A DNA stretch of 64,000 nt. Source: Idiomarina piscisalsi (GTDB taxonomy: Bacteria; Pseudomonadota; Gammaproteobacteria; Enterobacterales; Alteromonadaceae). A model generated the notes under the pieces. The model saw only the letters and a list, made by a program, of their open reading frames with translations, ran no database searches and was not told the origin of the DNA. Of the stretch, positions 44,531 through 52,741 are shown piece after piece. The stretch lies in assembly GCF_003987095.1 (NCBI RefSeq), contig NZ_PIQA01000001.1:186001-250000 (forward strand), written 5' to 3'. Made by a program: the position numbers and the translations under genes. How positions within the stretch are numbered: position 1 is the first letter of the stretch; every line of letters begins with the position of its first letter.

Positions 44531-45682
44531 TTATTTGTCTTTACGTGGGCCGGCAATAAGTGCGCCGGCCGCGCCAAGCTCTGCGTCAGCAAACTCATGA
44601 TCAACCAGCTTGTAAATGCCTTCTTCCGGCACAATGAAGTCTATAGTTGCGCTGTTGCTGGCGCCCAGCAGAACAGTCTGCATGCCGTACCACTCGTTAC
44701 GCGGGTCGCCTTCGTACCAAACTCGGTCGAAGATAGCGCCAATAACGTGGAAGCTTGAAGTGCCTGAAGGTCCTGCGTTTAATACGTGTAAGCGCACACG
44801 GTCGCCTTCATCAGCACGTAATGGTGAGTCACTCAGTGCACCGACGTGACCATTAAAAGTAACGTGACTAGGTTGGCGATTAAGCGCAGCGTCGTGGTTG
44901 TAAATAAACTCTCCATCACCCACTTCTTCCAAGTAGTGCTCGGACTGAACCAACACGTACTCTTTGTCTGCGTCAGTTGGATAACCGTCTTTAGGTGATA
45001 CAACGACCGCGCCGTACTGACCCATTGCAGTGTGCATTAACACGCTGGAAGTACCGCAGTGGTACATGTAAGTACCGGCATAGTTGGCAATCCATTCAAA
45101 CTCAATAGTTTCGCCTGGTGAAATAGTGCGCCATTTGTCTTCAGCTGCGACAGTTCCACTGTGGAAGTCCATTGAGTGAGGCATTGGGTTAACGACAGGC
45201 TGGTTGTTCTGATAAGTATTTGCCTGAACCTGCTGCAAGAATGGCGAGCCATTTTTGACTGGCTTAGTAATAGTCACTTCTTCGTCAGAGCGGTTCTTCA
45301 TTTTGAAAATAACGCGGTCACCTTCTCGTACGTGTAAAACCGGGCCTGGAACGGAGCCACCGAATGTCCATGCTGAATAGCTGACTCCCGGCGCTACTTC
45401 GACTTTTTGCGAAAATACATCCATTCGCACATTGTGTGTTTTGTTACCTTCGTAATCGAGTTTCGCCAAATTAGGCACTTGAGTCAGGTAGTCACCAACA
45501 ACTGCGGGGCCGCTGTAGTCTTCGCGATAGACCTTAGCTTCAGGTAAACCATAAACTTTGCCGTCAATGACATATTCGCTGTCGTGCTTAAGTTCAGTGT
45601 CAGCGAAAGCAATAGGGGCTGAAACAGAGGCTGCGGCTGCTAGAATAGACGCGCTAATAACTGAGAGACTGAGAGATTTCAT
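44531..45682 (-). CDS. nirK: copper-containing nitrite reductase
   Basis: 383 residues with a signal peptide (cleavage near AFADTE) and two cupredoxin domains. Matches to NirK: type 1 Cu ligands H169, C209, H217; type 2 ligands H174, H208, H312 (SSFHVIG); catalytic Asp D172 (HSMDFH) and H273 (PSHVTFNGHVGAL). Periplasmic reduction of nitrite to nitric oxide. The axial Met is odd: M220 gives H-x2-M, while the usual H-x4-M position holds Q222, and the C-to-H loop is one residue shorter than in classical enzymes. No NO reductase gene is in the window. Confidence 0.88.
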   Translation of the reverse strand: MKSLSLSVISASILAAAASVSAPIAFADTELKHDSEYVIDGKVYGLPEAKVYREDYSGPAVVGDYLTQVPNLAKLDYEGNKTHNVRMDVFSQKVEVAPGVSYSAWTFGGSVPGPVLHVREGDRVIFKMKNRSDEEVTITKPVKNGSPFLQQVQANTYQNNQPVVNPMPHSMDFHSGTVAAEDKWRTISPGETIEFEWIANYAGTYMYHCGTSSVLMHTAMGQYGAVVVSPKDGYPTDADKEYVLVQSEHYLEEVGDGEFIYNHDAALNRQPSHVTFNGHVGALSDSPLRADEGDRVRLHVLNAGPSGTSSFHVIGAIFDRVWYEGDPRNEWYGMQTVLLGASNSATIDFIVPEEGIYKLVDHEFADAELGAAGALIAGPRKDK

Positions 45683-45715
45683 AACTGCTCTTCCTTGTTT
45701 ATATGATATTTAAAA

Positions 45716-46108
45716 TTAACGAGAGCCTGCGACAGCGTCTGCTTCAATTGTGCTGCTGCCGTTAGCTAATTCGGTGTTGACGTAGTTAACAATGGCCGCA
45801 ATGTCAGCATCTTTGAGATACGCCATGGGAGGCATTGAGCCGTTGTAAGTAGTGCCGTTGACAGTGACCGCACCCGATTTACCTTTTACAATGGTTTGGG
45901 CGATGTAATCGGGTTGGTCTTTAATATTTGGGTTATCCGCAAGTGGCGGGAATACGCCTGCCAGCCCTTTACCCGCTGGTTGGTGGCATGCTTGACAGTA
46001 TTTTTTGTAGGCATTTTTTCCGTCTGCAGCTTCAGCAGGTTGCGCGAAGAAGAATGCGACAACAGAGGCTGCGATTACAGCTATTTTTAAAGTGGATTGA
46101 ATGTTCAT
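45716..46108 (-). CDS. class I c-type cytochrome
   Basis: 130 residues. Signal peptide to about residue 27 (ends QPAEAADG), haem motif C38-x2-C41-H42 (CQACH), likely axial Met in NGSMPPMAY (M92). Periplasmic single-haem cytochrome, 33 bases upstream of nirK in the same direction, so a probable electron donor to it. RBS GAGGTG precedes the ATG. Confidence 0.93.
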   Translation of the reverse strand: MNIQSTLKIAVIAASVVAFFFAQPAEAADGKNAYKKYCQACHQPAGKGLAGVFPPLADNPNIKDQPDYIAQTIVKGKSGAVTVNGTTYNGSMPPMAYLKDADIAAIVNYVNTELANGSSTIEADAVAGSR

Positions 46109-46131
46109 AATGACACCTCAGTGACTGACTT

Positions 46132-46154
46132 AAGATGCCTTTACAATATCGCTT
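46132..46154 (-). promoter_or_regulatory. candidate NsrR site in front of the cytochrome c-nirK operon
   Basis: Plus-strand AAGATGCCTTTACAATATCGCTT. The left half matches the gammaproteobacterial NsrR half-site (AAGATGCATTT) at 10 of 11 positions, the right half poorly (6 of 11). It overlaps TATTGT (minus strand, 46148-46143), a possible -10. Confidence 0.4.
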
Positions 46155-46203
46155 TGCTGGTTTTTTGCGAGTGAAATGAGGAGGTAATAATCGCTTACTC
46201 CCT

Positions 46204-46256
46204 GGGGTATAAAAGGGGTATTTAAGGGGGTACACCCAGGGGTAAGCGAAGGGGTA
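46204..46256 (-). repeat. array of five TACCCC direct repeats upstream of the nirK operon
   Basis: On the minus strand TACCCC occurs five times; on the plus strand GGGGTA starts at 46204, 46215, 46227, 46239 and 46251, a period of 11, 12, 12 and 12 bases. Three are extended as TACCCCT. The array ends about 95 bases before the cytochrome c start. Phased short direct repeats suggest a cooperative activator site; the regulator is unknown. Confidence 0.7.
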
Positions 46257-46265
46257 TAAGCCCGT

Positions 46266-47060
46266 TTAAATACTACGAGCTTCTAATTCAATGCGTGATG
46301 CAGCCCCATAGATTTTGCTGGCATCACCTTGTAATTCACCTTCTGGTGTAATGGTCGGCCAAAGATCGGTTAATGATTTCAGAACAGTGCGGGTTTCTTC
46401 AATCGCTTCAGAGGCCTTTTCTGCTTCTTCGCTATTAATTCTCTCTAAGCGATTGAGCGCAATTTCTTTAAAGCCGAGTGCGTCTTGATACTCATGCACT
46501 TGTGCAACTTTACCTTCCTGAATGCCCACAGCGTACTCGTCGGCGGTTGCCATTAGCATAGTAGCGACGCTTAACAGCACACCTTTTGCCGTCATATCGG
46601 CGATAGGCTCGTGCGCGCTGATAGCATCAAGCAGTACCTTGTAATTGTTCATGACAACGTCTTTACTGTTGTCGTTGATAACGCTATCAGCTAATGCTTC
46701 AAGCTCATCGGCAAAGCCAGGCTGACCACGGTCGTTAAAGGCTTCAGTTAGCCCCGCGTAGAGCTCATCCCCTGGGTGCTTCATGTGAGTTTTCGCCATT
46801 TCAATATGACCTTGCTCATAAAGCTTCATACCAACCCAAAGGTGACCACGAATAAATCCCAGTTGCGCTAAAAACGCAGTGTCATTGGTGCTTAGATCGA
46901 TTTCAGGCGCAGCCATTTCGCCTTCAGCCATTGGCGCTGCCATAAAAGACGCAGGTGCAGCGTTTGGCTGAGTCAAAGGCGCTGCATTAGCGGTTGAGGC
47001 TGCCATCGTTGTCGCTAAAACGCTGCCAACACCAACCCAAACTTTTTTCTTCTCAAACAT
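46266..47060 (-). CDS. secreted His-containing protein of unknown function
   Basis: 264 residues with a signal peptide (cleavage near ANAAP), an Ala/Pro/Met-rich linker (28-52) and a helical domain. The segment GHLWVGMKLYEQGHIEMAK...HMKHPGDELY places H73, H85, H92 and H95 with acidic neighbours, a likely metal- or haem-binding pattern. I recall similar GHLxVG...HP proteins in other proteobacteria but no function. It lies upstream of the cytochrome c-nirK operon in the same direction and divergent from the PKHD dioxygenase gene, from which a Fur-like site separates it. Confidence 0.75.
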   Translation of the reverse strand: MFEKKKVWVGVGSVLATTMAASTANAAPLTQPNAAPASFMAAPMAEGEMAAPEIDLSTNDTAFLAQLGFIRGHLWVGMKLYEQGHIEMAKTHMKHPGDELYAGLTEAFNDRGQPGFADELEALADSVINDNSKDVVMNNYKVLLDAISAHEPIADMTAKGVLLSVATMLMATADEYAVGIQEGKVAQVHEYQDALGFKEIALNRLERINSEEAEKASEAIEETRTVLKSLTDLWPTITPEGELQGDASKIYGAASRIELEARSI

Positions 47061-47114
47061 AGAAAAACCTTATGTGCTTTTTTGAGTGACGGAACTCGTG
47101 TATATTTGCAGAAA

Positions 47115-47129
47115 TGATAACTATTCGCA
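47115..47129. promoter_or_regulatory. candidate Fur box
   Basis: TGATAACTATTCGCA matches the 7-1-7 Fur core TGATAATnATTATCA at 11 of 14 scored positions. It lies between the divergent starts at 47060 and 47140. Confidence 0.4.
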
Positions 47130-47139
47130 AGTTAAAACT

Positions 47140-47796
47140 ATGATACTTCATATTCAAAAAGCGGTGGATGAAGCTGTTATTGACAGCCTGGTGGCAGGTT
47201 TATCGGCAGAGCAATTCGGTGACGGCAAAGCGACGGCAGGCTGGGCTGCAAAAGAGGTTAAGAACAACCAGCAATTGACCGGAAAAAAAGCAAAAGCAGC
47301 AACTGATTTATTATTAGAGAAGCTTCACACAAACCCTCTGGTTCAGTCGGCTATGCGACCAAAGCATGTGGCTCGTTGTAGTATTAATCGTTATGAAGTG
47401 GGTCAGTACTATGGTACTCACATGGACGACTCCCTGATGAACGGTGTACGCACCGACATTTCGTTTACGCTGGGTTTATCAGAGCTTGATACGTTCGAGG
47501 GCGGTGAACTGGTTATTGAAGACACCAGCAGTGAGAGAAGCTGGCGTCTGGGAAAAGGGGATATATTGATATACCCAAGCCATTACCTCCATAGGGTTAA
47601 TGAGGTGACCCAGGGAGCTCGTCTGGCAATGATAGGCTGGATTCAAAGCGTTATAAAACAACCTAACCATCGAGAGCTTTTGTTTGATGTCGAGCAATCG
47701 TTGAAAGCGGAATTTGATGCTAATGGTAAGTCTGAGAACTTTGATCGGTTAACAAAAGTGTTTCATAACCTGATGAGAGAGTGGGCGGATATTTAA
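47140..47796 (+). CDS. PKHD-type Fe(II)/2-oxoglutarate dioxygenase (PiuC/YbiX-like)
   Basis: 218 residues from ATG 47140; a longer frame from 47086 has no family similarity and spans the candidate Fur box. The double-stranded beta-helix shows H94-x-D96 (YGTHMDDS), EGGELVIED, a distal His in YPSHYLHRV and GARLAMIGWIQS with the 2-oxoglutarate Arg. In other species the gene is iron-regulated and sits beside TonB receptors; none is here. Confidence 0.9.
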   Translation: MILHIQKAVDEAVIDSLVAGLSAEQFGDGKATAGWAAKEVKNNQQLTGKKAKAATDLLLEKLHTNPLVQSAMRPKHVARCSINRYEVGQYYGTHMDDSLMNGVRTDISFTLGLSELDTFEGGELVIEDTSSERSWRLGKGDILIYPSHYLHRVNEVTQGARLAMIGWIQSVIKQPNHRELLFDVEQSLKAEFDANGKSENFDRLTKVFHNLMREWADI

Positions 47797-47806
47797 TACC
47801 GCCCAC
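47781..47806. terminator. hairpin between convergent PKHD and MAPEG genes
   Basis: GTGGGCGG (47781-47788) and CCGCCCAC (47799-47806) pair perfectly around a 10-base AT-rich loop that contains the PKHD stop codon. No T run follows on either side. Confidence 0.55.
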
Positions 47807-47815
47807 GTTGAATGC

Positions 47816-48241
47816 TTAGCTGGCTAGTGTTGAACCGCAAACGACCAGTAAGGCGATATTAGCGAATAGGCCAATCATAAAGAAATAGCTACGCGGGCTT
47901 GGGTTCTTTTCAGTGGCAATAGCGTAGTAAAGCACCATGTGAATAAGGCGTGCTCCCACAAATACCCAAACCAGCAGCGCCGTCCAGAATGCACTTGCCC
48001 CGATAAAGAACGCCAGAAAGGTAGTGCCCAGCATAAGAGGGTAGTTTTCAAGTGAGTTCATAAATGTCCGGTGCGCACGAAAAACGAATGAGTTGTGACT
48101 GAGTGACTCGTTAATTTTCCCCGGCACGGCGCCTGGTTGTTTGGCTTTGCGTCCACTAGCGACCAGCCACTGAACCAATAAAATAATCAGAGCTGCAAAA
48201 ACGCCCCAGTAAGCCAGTAAATAAGTTTCAGATCCGTTCAT
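47816..48241 (-). CDS. MAPEG family membrane protein
   Basis: 141 residues from ATG 48241, with GGAGATAAC upstream; the longer frame has no sensible N-terminus. Four membrane helices. FRAHRTFMNSLENYPLM is the MAPEG signature (R-x3-N-x2-E-x3). Relatives include microsomal glutathione transferases and eicosanoid enzymes; bacterial roles are mostly unknown. Confidence 0.88.
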   Translation of the reverse strand: MNGSETYLLAYWGVFAALIILLVQWLVASGRKAKQPGAVPGKINESLSHNSFVFRAHRTFMNSLENYPLMLGTTFLAFFIGASAFWTALLVWVFVGARLIHMVLYYAIATEKNPSPRSYFFMIGLFANIALLVVCGSTLAS

Positions 48242-48279
48242 TGTTATCTCCTTCGTTATTATCTTTAAGGTGCGCTCGG

Positions 48280-48585
48280 CTAGTTCGCAGCTGCGCCACA
48301 ATTCCAACAAACTTCAAAAGCTGACCCGTTGAGCTCCTGACATTGGTTACAGCGCCAGTCGTCACCACGTGCCTGTTCTTCCAGTTGCTGAATAAGTTTC
48401 TGAGCAGTATGGAGTTGAGTGTCATCAACCAACCAAAGCTCTGGCCAGGTGTCCAATGGCGCTAAGTCGCCGGCCGCACCGCTGGAAAACTCATTTTTCA
48501 TAACGGTTTCTATGCCGTTCATGCGCAATACATTACGCGCATTTTCCACTAAAAGTTTGTTTTCACGGGTATAAATTAACGTCAT
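48280..48585 (-). CDS. DUF2007 protein with C-terminal zinc ribbon
   Basis: 101 residues from ATG 48585 with AAGG five bases upstream. N-terminal DUF2007-like alpha/beta part (MTLIYTRENKLLVENARNVL), containing LWLVDDTQLHTAQKLI, and a C-terminal zinc ribbon with CNQC and CWNC. Cytosolic; function unknown, perhaps a signal-transduction or regulatory adaptor. Confidence 0.85.
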   Translation of the reverse strand: MTLIYTRENKLLVENARNVLRMNGIETVMKNEFSSGAAGDLAPLDTWPELWLVDDTQLHTAQKLIQQLEEQARGDDWRCNQCQELNGSAFEVCWNCGAAAN

Positions 48586-48603
48586 AGCTACCTTCAAGTC
48601 GTT

Positions 48604-49329
48604 TTACGAGCTAATGCTTTGAGCCAATACACTAACACCGGACAGCATCATTAATATTAGTGTTAATTGACGAAAACGGTATTCCGAAACATGATGCTGG
48701 AGCTTGTGACCGACTGTTGCGCCAATGAGCGCGCCCGGCAATAGGCTCAAAATAAGGTAAAAGTGTGCTTCTGCGTAGATGGCCTGACGCGAAAAATTAA
48801 ACACGTTAGCAATAGCGATACAGCAAAAAAACAGACTTAAAGTGGCTCTGAACTGCTGCTTAGGAATACGAGCGTTTGCCAAAAACAGAACTATGGGGGG
48901 ACCGCCGAGTGTCATTAAGCCATTTAAAATACCGGAGCTACTGCCTACCGCAATGTGGCCCGGCGCGTGCTCGGCAGTTGGAAACTGCTTTCCGCTGGCC
49001 AGCGCTAATGCCACCGCTAGAATGACGCCGCCAAGTGCCAACTTAATGAGTTGGTCATCAATGGCGAGTAATAAGGAGCCCGCAATAATTGACGTGATAA
49101 CGCCGGATATAATCAGCCACTTCCATTGCGATGGACGTGCGGCTTCACGGTTTTTCCAGTATATCCAGGCACCAACAATGATGTTAATAACGGATAATGC
49201 AGGCGTAAGAACGCTAATAGGGAACCATAAAGCCAGAATAGGAACGGCGAGCAAGCCGGAGCCAAAACCACTAATGCCTTGCAGCATAGCGGCAAAAAAG
49301 AATACTAATGCGGCGGCAAAATACTCCAA
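48604..49329 (-). CDS. TauE/SafE family sulfite-exporter-like permease
   Basis: 241 residues from TTG 49329, which has GAGG upstream; a further TTG at 49380 is possible but overlaps the FtsB promoter region. Eight predicted membrane helices in two similar halves, with GFGSGLLAVPILALWFP and GILNGLMTLGGPPIVLF as the paired signature loops. Substrate unknown; sulfite or organosulfur export is known for relatives. Confidence 0.88.
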   Translation of the reverse strand: MEYFAAALVFFFAAMLQGISGFGSGLLAVPILALWFPISVLTPALSVINIIVGAWIYWKNREAARPSQWKWLIISGVITSIIAGSLLLAIDDQLIKLALGGVILAVALALASGKQFPTAEHAPGHIAVGSSSGILNGLMTLGGPPIVLFLANARIPKQQFRATLSLFFCCIAIANVFNFSRQAIYAEAHFYLILSLLPGALIGATVGHKLQHHVSEYRFRQLTLILMMLSGVSVLAQSISS

Positions 49330-49421
49330 TTTAACCTCTTTTATTGCTAATGTTTGAAAACGGCTTTTCAGTCGCTGCAATAGTCTTCATAATGATAACA
49401 ATAATAACAACGGAGCTGAGC

Positions 49422-49703
49422 ATGCGGGTGACTCTGGTCGTGTTGTTGACCTTATTCCTGGCACTACAATACCGTCTCTGGTTTGGGAAAAACAGTTTGC
49501 CAGATTATTGGCGTTTGCAACAGGAAGTCAGCAACCAAAAAGTAACCAATGAAAATCTCGAACGGCGCAATCAACTGATTTACGCAGACATTGAAGACCT
49601 GCGTGACGGTGAAGATGCGCTTGAAGAGCGTGCTCGCAATGAACTGGGAATGATTAAAAAGGACGAAGTGTTCTTCCGTCTGGTTCCGGACAGAGCACAA
49701 TAA
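49422..49703 (+). CDS. ftsB: cell division protein FtsB
   Basis: 93 residues from ATG 49422 with GGAG upstream; an upstream in-frame ATG (49344) is rejected since FtsB starts right before its membrane helix. One helix (about 3-20) then a coiled coil (EVSNQKVTNENLERRNQLIY) and the conserved EERARNELGMIKKDE. Bitopic inner-membrane divisome protein acting with FtsL and FtsQ. Gene order ftsB-ispD-ispF is standard. Confidence 0.94.
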   Translation: MRVTLVVLLTLFLALQYRLWFGKNSLPDYWRLQQEVSNQKVTNENLERRNQLIYADIEDLRDGEDALEERARNELGMIKKDEVFFRLVPDRAQ

Positions 49704-49707
49704 CGAT

Positions 49708-50445
49708 ATGACAAGTACAGAGCCCACCGAACACTGCAACGTTAAAGCGGTTATACCGGCAGCCGGTCATGGCAGCCGAATGCAAAGCGATATTCCTAAA
49801 CAGTTTTTAACCGTTGGCGGTAAAACCTTATTGCAGTACAGCATTGAAGCGGTATGCGCTGACCCTCGCGTGACTGAAGTGATCGTGGCCGTGTCAGATC
49901 CTGACTCAAGCGACTTGCCGAATGCTTCTGAATTTCAGGTGGCACAACCCGTTACTTATATCAGTGGTGGTGATACTCGTGCTGAGTCGGTTTGTAGAGG
50001 TGTTGAGTACGCCGTGGCACAGGGAGCAACTCATGCACTGGTTCACGATGCTGCACGTCCTTGCTTGCCCAAAGAGGCGTTAGTGCGAGTCATTGATAGC
50101 GGAACAGCCAGTCAGCATGGTGCTATTTTAGCGATTCCGGTTCGTGACTCTTTAAAACGTGCAATGACATCGAGTGGCATGGCAGCACACATTGAAGAAA
50201 GTGTTGATCGTGAACACTTATGGCAGGCACAGACACCGCAAGTGTTCCAGGCACAAACGCTGTTAAATGGTATTAAGCATATGGGCGCCCATAATCCACA
50301 ACTGACTGATGAAGCATCAGCGATGCAATGGCTGGGTTACCAACCGGTGTTAGTGGAAGGGGCTTTTAAAAACGTAAAAGTTACGCATCCTGAAGATTTT
50401 GAATGTGTTGCCAGCTGGCTGCTGGCATCTACAACGACGGAGTAA
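49708..50445 (+). CDS. ispD: 2-C-methyl-D-erythritol 4-phosphate cytidylyltransferase
   Basis: 245 residues. Nucleotidyltransferase signature AVIPAAGHGSRMQSDIPKQFL and LVHDAARPCL; TDEASAMQWLGYQPVLVEG near the end. Third step of the MEP isoprenoid pathway. Four bases after ftsB and 12 before ispF. Confidence 0.96.
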   Translation: MTSTEPTEHCNVKAVIPAAGHGSRMQSDIPKQFLTVGGKTLLQYSIEAVCADPRVTEVIVAVSDPDSSDLPNASEFQVAQPVTYISGGDTRAESVCRGVEYAVAQGATHALVHDAARPCLPKEALVRVIDSGTASQHGAILAIPVRDSLKRAMTSSGMAAHIEESVDREHLWQAQTPQVFQAQTLLNGIKHMGAHNPQLTDEASAMQWLGYQPVLVEGAFKNVKVTHPEDFECVASWLLASTTTE

Positions 50446-50457
50446 GGAAATAACTCA

Positions 50458-50937
50458 ATGAAGATTCGAGTGGGTCATGGTTACGACGTGCATCGGTGGG
50501 GGGCTGATAAACCGCTGATTTTAGGCGGTATTGAGGTTCCTCACTCACAGGGGCTGGAAGCACATTCAGATGGCGATGTTGTTCTTCACGCGGTGACTGA
50601 CGCACTGTTGGGGGCTATGGCATTAGGCGATATTGGTAAGCACTTCCCGGATACCGATGAACAATACAAAGGTGCTGACAGCGCACAACTTCTGGAACAC
50701 GCCGTAAACTTGTGCCAAGAGAAAGAGTTTCAGGTGGGCAATATTGACGTAACCATTGTTGCTCAAGCGCCGAAAATGGCTCCGCACATAGATGATATGC
50801 GCGCACGCATTGCAGGCTGTTTAAAAACCTGTGTAGACAACGTTAATGTAAAAGCAACCACAACCGAAAAGCTGGGCTTTGTCGGACGTGAAGAAGGTAT
50901 TGCCTGTCACGCAGTGGTACTGATGGAGTCGTTTTAA
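50458..50937 (+). CDS. ispF: 2-C-methyl-D-erythritol 2,4-cyclodiphosphate synthase
   Basis: 159 residues. Zinc ligands in [10 protein letters not shown] (Asp, His) and the second His further on ([17 protein letters not shown]); [15 protein letters not shown] near the end. Fifth MEP step. Its stop overlaps the truD start by one base. Confidence 0.97.
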   Translation: MKIRVGHGYDVHRWGADKPLILGGIEVPHSQGLEAHSDGDVVLHAVTDALLGAMALGDIGKHFPDTDEQYKGADSAQLLEHAVNLCQEKEFQVGNIDVTIVAQAPKMAPHIDDMRARIAGCLKTCVDNVNVKATTTEKLGFVGREEGIACHAVVLMESF

Positions 50938-51992
50938 TGCTTGCTCCAGAGACGGTTAATTGTCAGGAGCTAACCACTCTCAATGCCGGTGAAAAGCCGA
51001 GCGCCAATTTCAAAGCGACCCCTGAAGACTTTCAGGTTATAGAGCAACTGACTGTCGAAGACGAACACGACGGAGAGCATCAATGGCTTTGGGTTAGAAA
51101 GCGAGGGGCCAATACTGTCTTTTGTGCTGAAAAAATTGCCCGTTTTGCCGGCGTGTCGCCAAAACAGGTCAGTTACTCCGGTCTGAAAGACCGGCAAGCG
51201 GTTACCTGGCAATGGTTTTCCATACAGCTACCCGGTAAAGATACGTTGGACTGGCAGTCGTTGAACGATGACGAAATGACGATTGAGAAGGTCATAAGGC
51301 GAACGAAAAAGCTGCGTAGCGGTTTACATAGTGGCAATCGGTTTGTCATTCGTTTGCACGGTGTTAGCGACATGGCTTTGTTGAAAGAGCGCTGGAAGCA
51401 AGTCATGCAAAACGGTGCGATTAATTACTTTGGCGAACAGCGCTTTGGACGCAACGGTGACAATGTAGCTGCGGCTGAGCGTTGGATTATGGCCAGTCGC
51501 CCAAAACGTTTGTCAAAAGCGAAGCGCGGACTTTATTTGTCGGCATTACGGAGCTTCTTATTTAATTTAATGGCTTCAGAGCGAGCCAAGCAACTGGGCG
51601 CAGATTCGTTATTAGAGGGTGATTGTGCGATGTTAGCTGGCTCTAACTCGATGTTTACTGTTGAGCACTGGGACCATGAGCTTAAACAAAGACTTGCCAG
51701 TAAGGATATTGAAATAGCGTTACCGCTGCCGGGGTCTGCCAATAAGTCGATGAGCGCGGGTGAGTCGGCTGACTTTGAGAACAAGCTGCTAGATCCTTAC
51801 CAGAGCTGGATAGAGGCACTTGCTAAACTTCGGGTCGATGAGGGACGGCGTGCGTGGAAAGTCACCCCCGATGAGCCAGAGCTAAAAGAACTTGACGAAA
51901 GTACCGTTGAGCTTAGCTTTACCCTCCCATCTGGCGCCTATGCGACAACGATTTTGACTGAAATTGCGACGATAAGTGGTGAACACAAATGA
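50937..51992 (+). CDS. truD: tRNA pseudouridine(13) synthase
   Basis: 351 residues. TruD motifs: ATPEDFQVIEQL, the catalytic Asp in YSGLKDRQAVTWQWFS, and NYFGEQRFGRNGDN. It makes pseudouridine 13 in tRNA-Glu and others. Overlaps surE by 4 bases, as in many gammaproteobacteria. Confidence 0.96.
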   Translation: MLAPETVNCQELTTLNAGEKPSANFKATPEDFQVIEQLTVEDEHDGEHQWLWVRKRGANTVFCAEKIARFAGVSPKQVSYSGLKDRQAVTWQWFSIQLPGKDTLDWQSLNDDEMTIEKVIRRTKKLRSGLHSGNRFVIRLHGVSDMALLKERWKQVMQNGAINYFGEQRFGRNGDNVAAAERWIMASRPKRLSKAKRGLYLSALRSFLFNLMASERAKQLGADSLLEGDCAMLAGSNSMFTVEHWDHELKQRLASKDIEIALPLPGSANKSMSAGESADFENKLLDPYQSWIEALAKLRVDEGRRAWKVTPDEPELKELDESTVELSFTLPSGAYATTILTEIATISGEHK

Positions 51993-52741
51993 TGAAGATT
52001 CTATTGAGTAATGATGACGGTGTACATGCTCCGGGTATTCGCGCGCTTTATTTAGCGCTCAAAGAGGTTGCAGAAGTACGGGTAATCGCACCTGACAGAA
52101 ACTGTTCCGGCGCTAGTAACTCGTTAACACTGCATAACCCGCTGCGCATTCGCAAACTCGACAATGGCTTTTACTCGGTCAATGGTACGCCAACAGATTG
52201 TGTTCACTTAGGCACGAACTCGCCAATAGCGGAAGATGTCGATATTGTCGTTTCGGGCATTAATGACAGCCCAAATATGGGCGACGATGTTCTTTATTCC
52301 GGCACCGTCGCTGCCGCTATGGAAGGGCGCTTTATGGGACTGCCATCCATTGCTGTGTCGATGGGGGGACGAGGGCACGACTACTATGAAACTGCGGCAA
52401 AAGTTGTTGCTGATATTGTCGCTGATATGGAAAAAGCGCCGCTGCGTTTAGATACCGTGCTGAACATTAATGTACCCTATACCACTTACGACAAGTTGAA
52501 AGGTACAAAAGTGACCAAGTTAGGTCGTCGTCATCGCGCCGACACCATGGTTCATGACCGTGACCCATTCGGTAACGAGATTTTTTGGTATGGCCCGATT
52601 GGACATCATGCAAGCGATGAACCGGAGACCGACTTTGCTGCAATTCATGATGGTTATGTGTCTATTACGCCATTAAGTCTGGACATGACGGCACAACGCC
52701 ATACCGATACGCTAACGGAGTGGTTAGATCAGAAAAAATGA
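51989..52741 (+). CDS. surE: 5'/3'-nucleotidase SurE
   Basis: 250 residues. Metal site [13 protein letters not shown] near the N-terminus, [10 protein letters not shown], and the conserved [23 protein letters not shown]. Stationary-phase survival phosphatase. The start is either ATG of an ATGATG pair. Stop overlaps the pcm start by 4 bases. Confidence 0.96.
   Translation: MMKILLSNDDGVHAPGIRALYLALKEVAEVRVIAPDRNCSGASNSLTLHNPLRIRKLDNGFYSVNGTPTDCVHLGTNSPIAEDVDIVVSGINDSPNMGDDVLYSGTVAAAMEGRFMGLPSIAVSMGGRGHDYYETAAKVVADIVADMEKAPLRLDTVLNINVPYTTYDKLKGTKVTKLGRRHRADTMVHDRDPFGNEIFWYGPIGHHASDEPETDFAAIHDGYVSITPLSLDMTAQRHTDTLTEWLDQKK

Noticed and set aside
46204-46256. TACCCC array as G-quadruplex-forming or replication-origin iterons
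   Set aside because: The G runs on the plus strand are four long but spaced 7-8 bases, giving only weak quadruplex potential, and no replication initiator gene is nearby. A regulator-binding array in front of nirK is the more economical reading.
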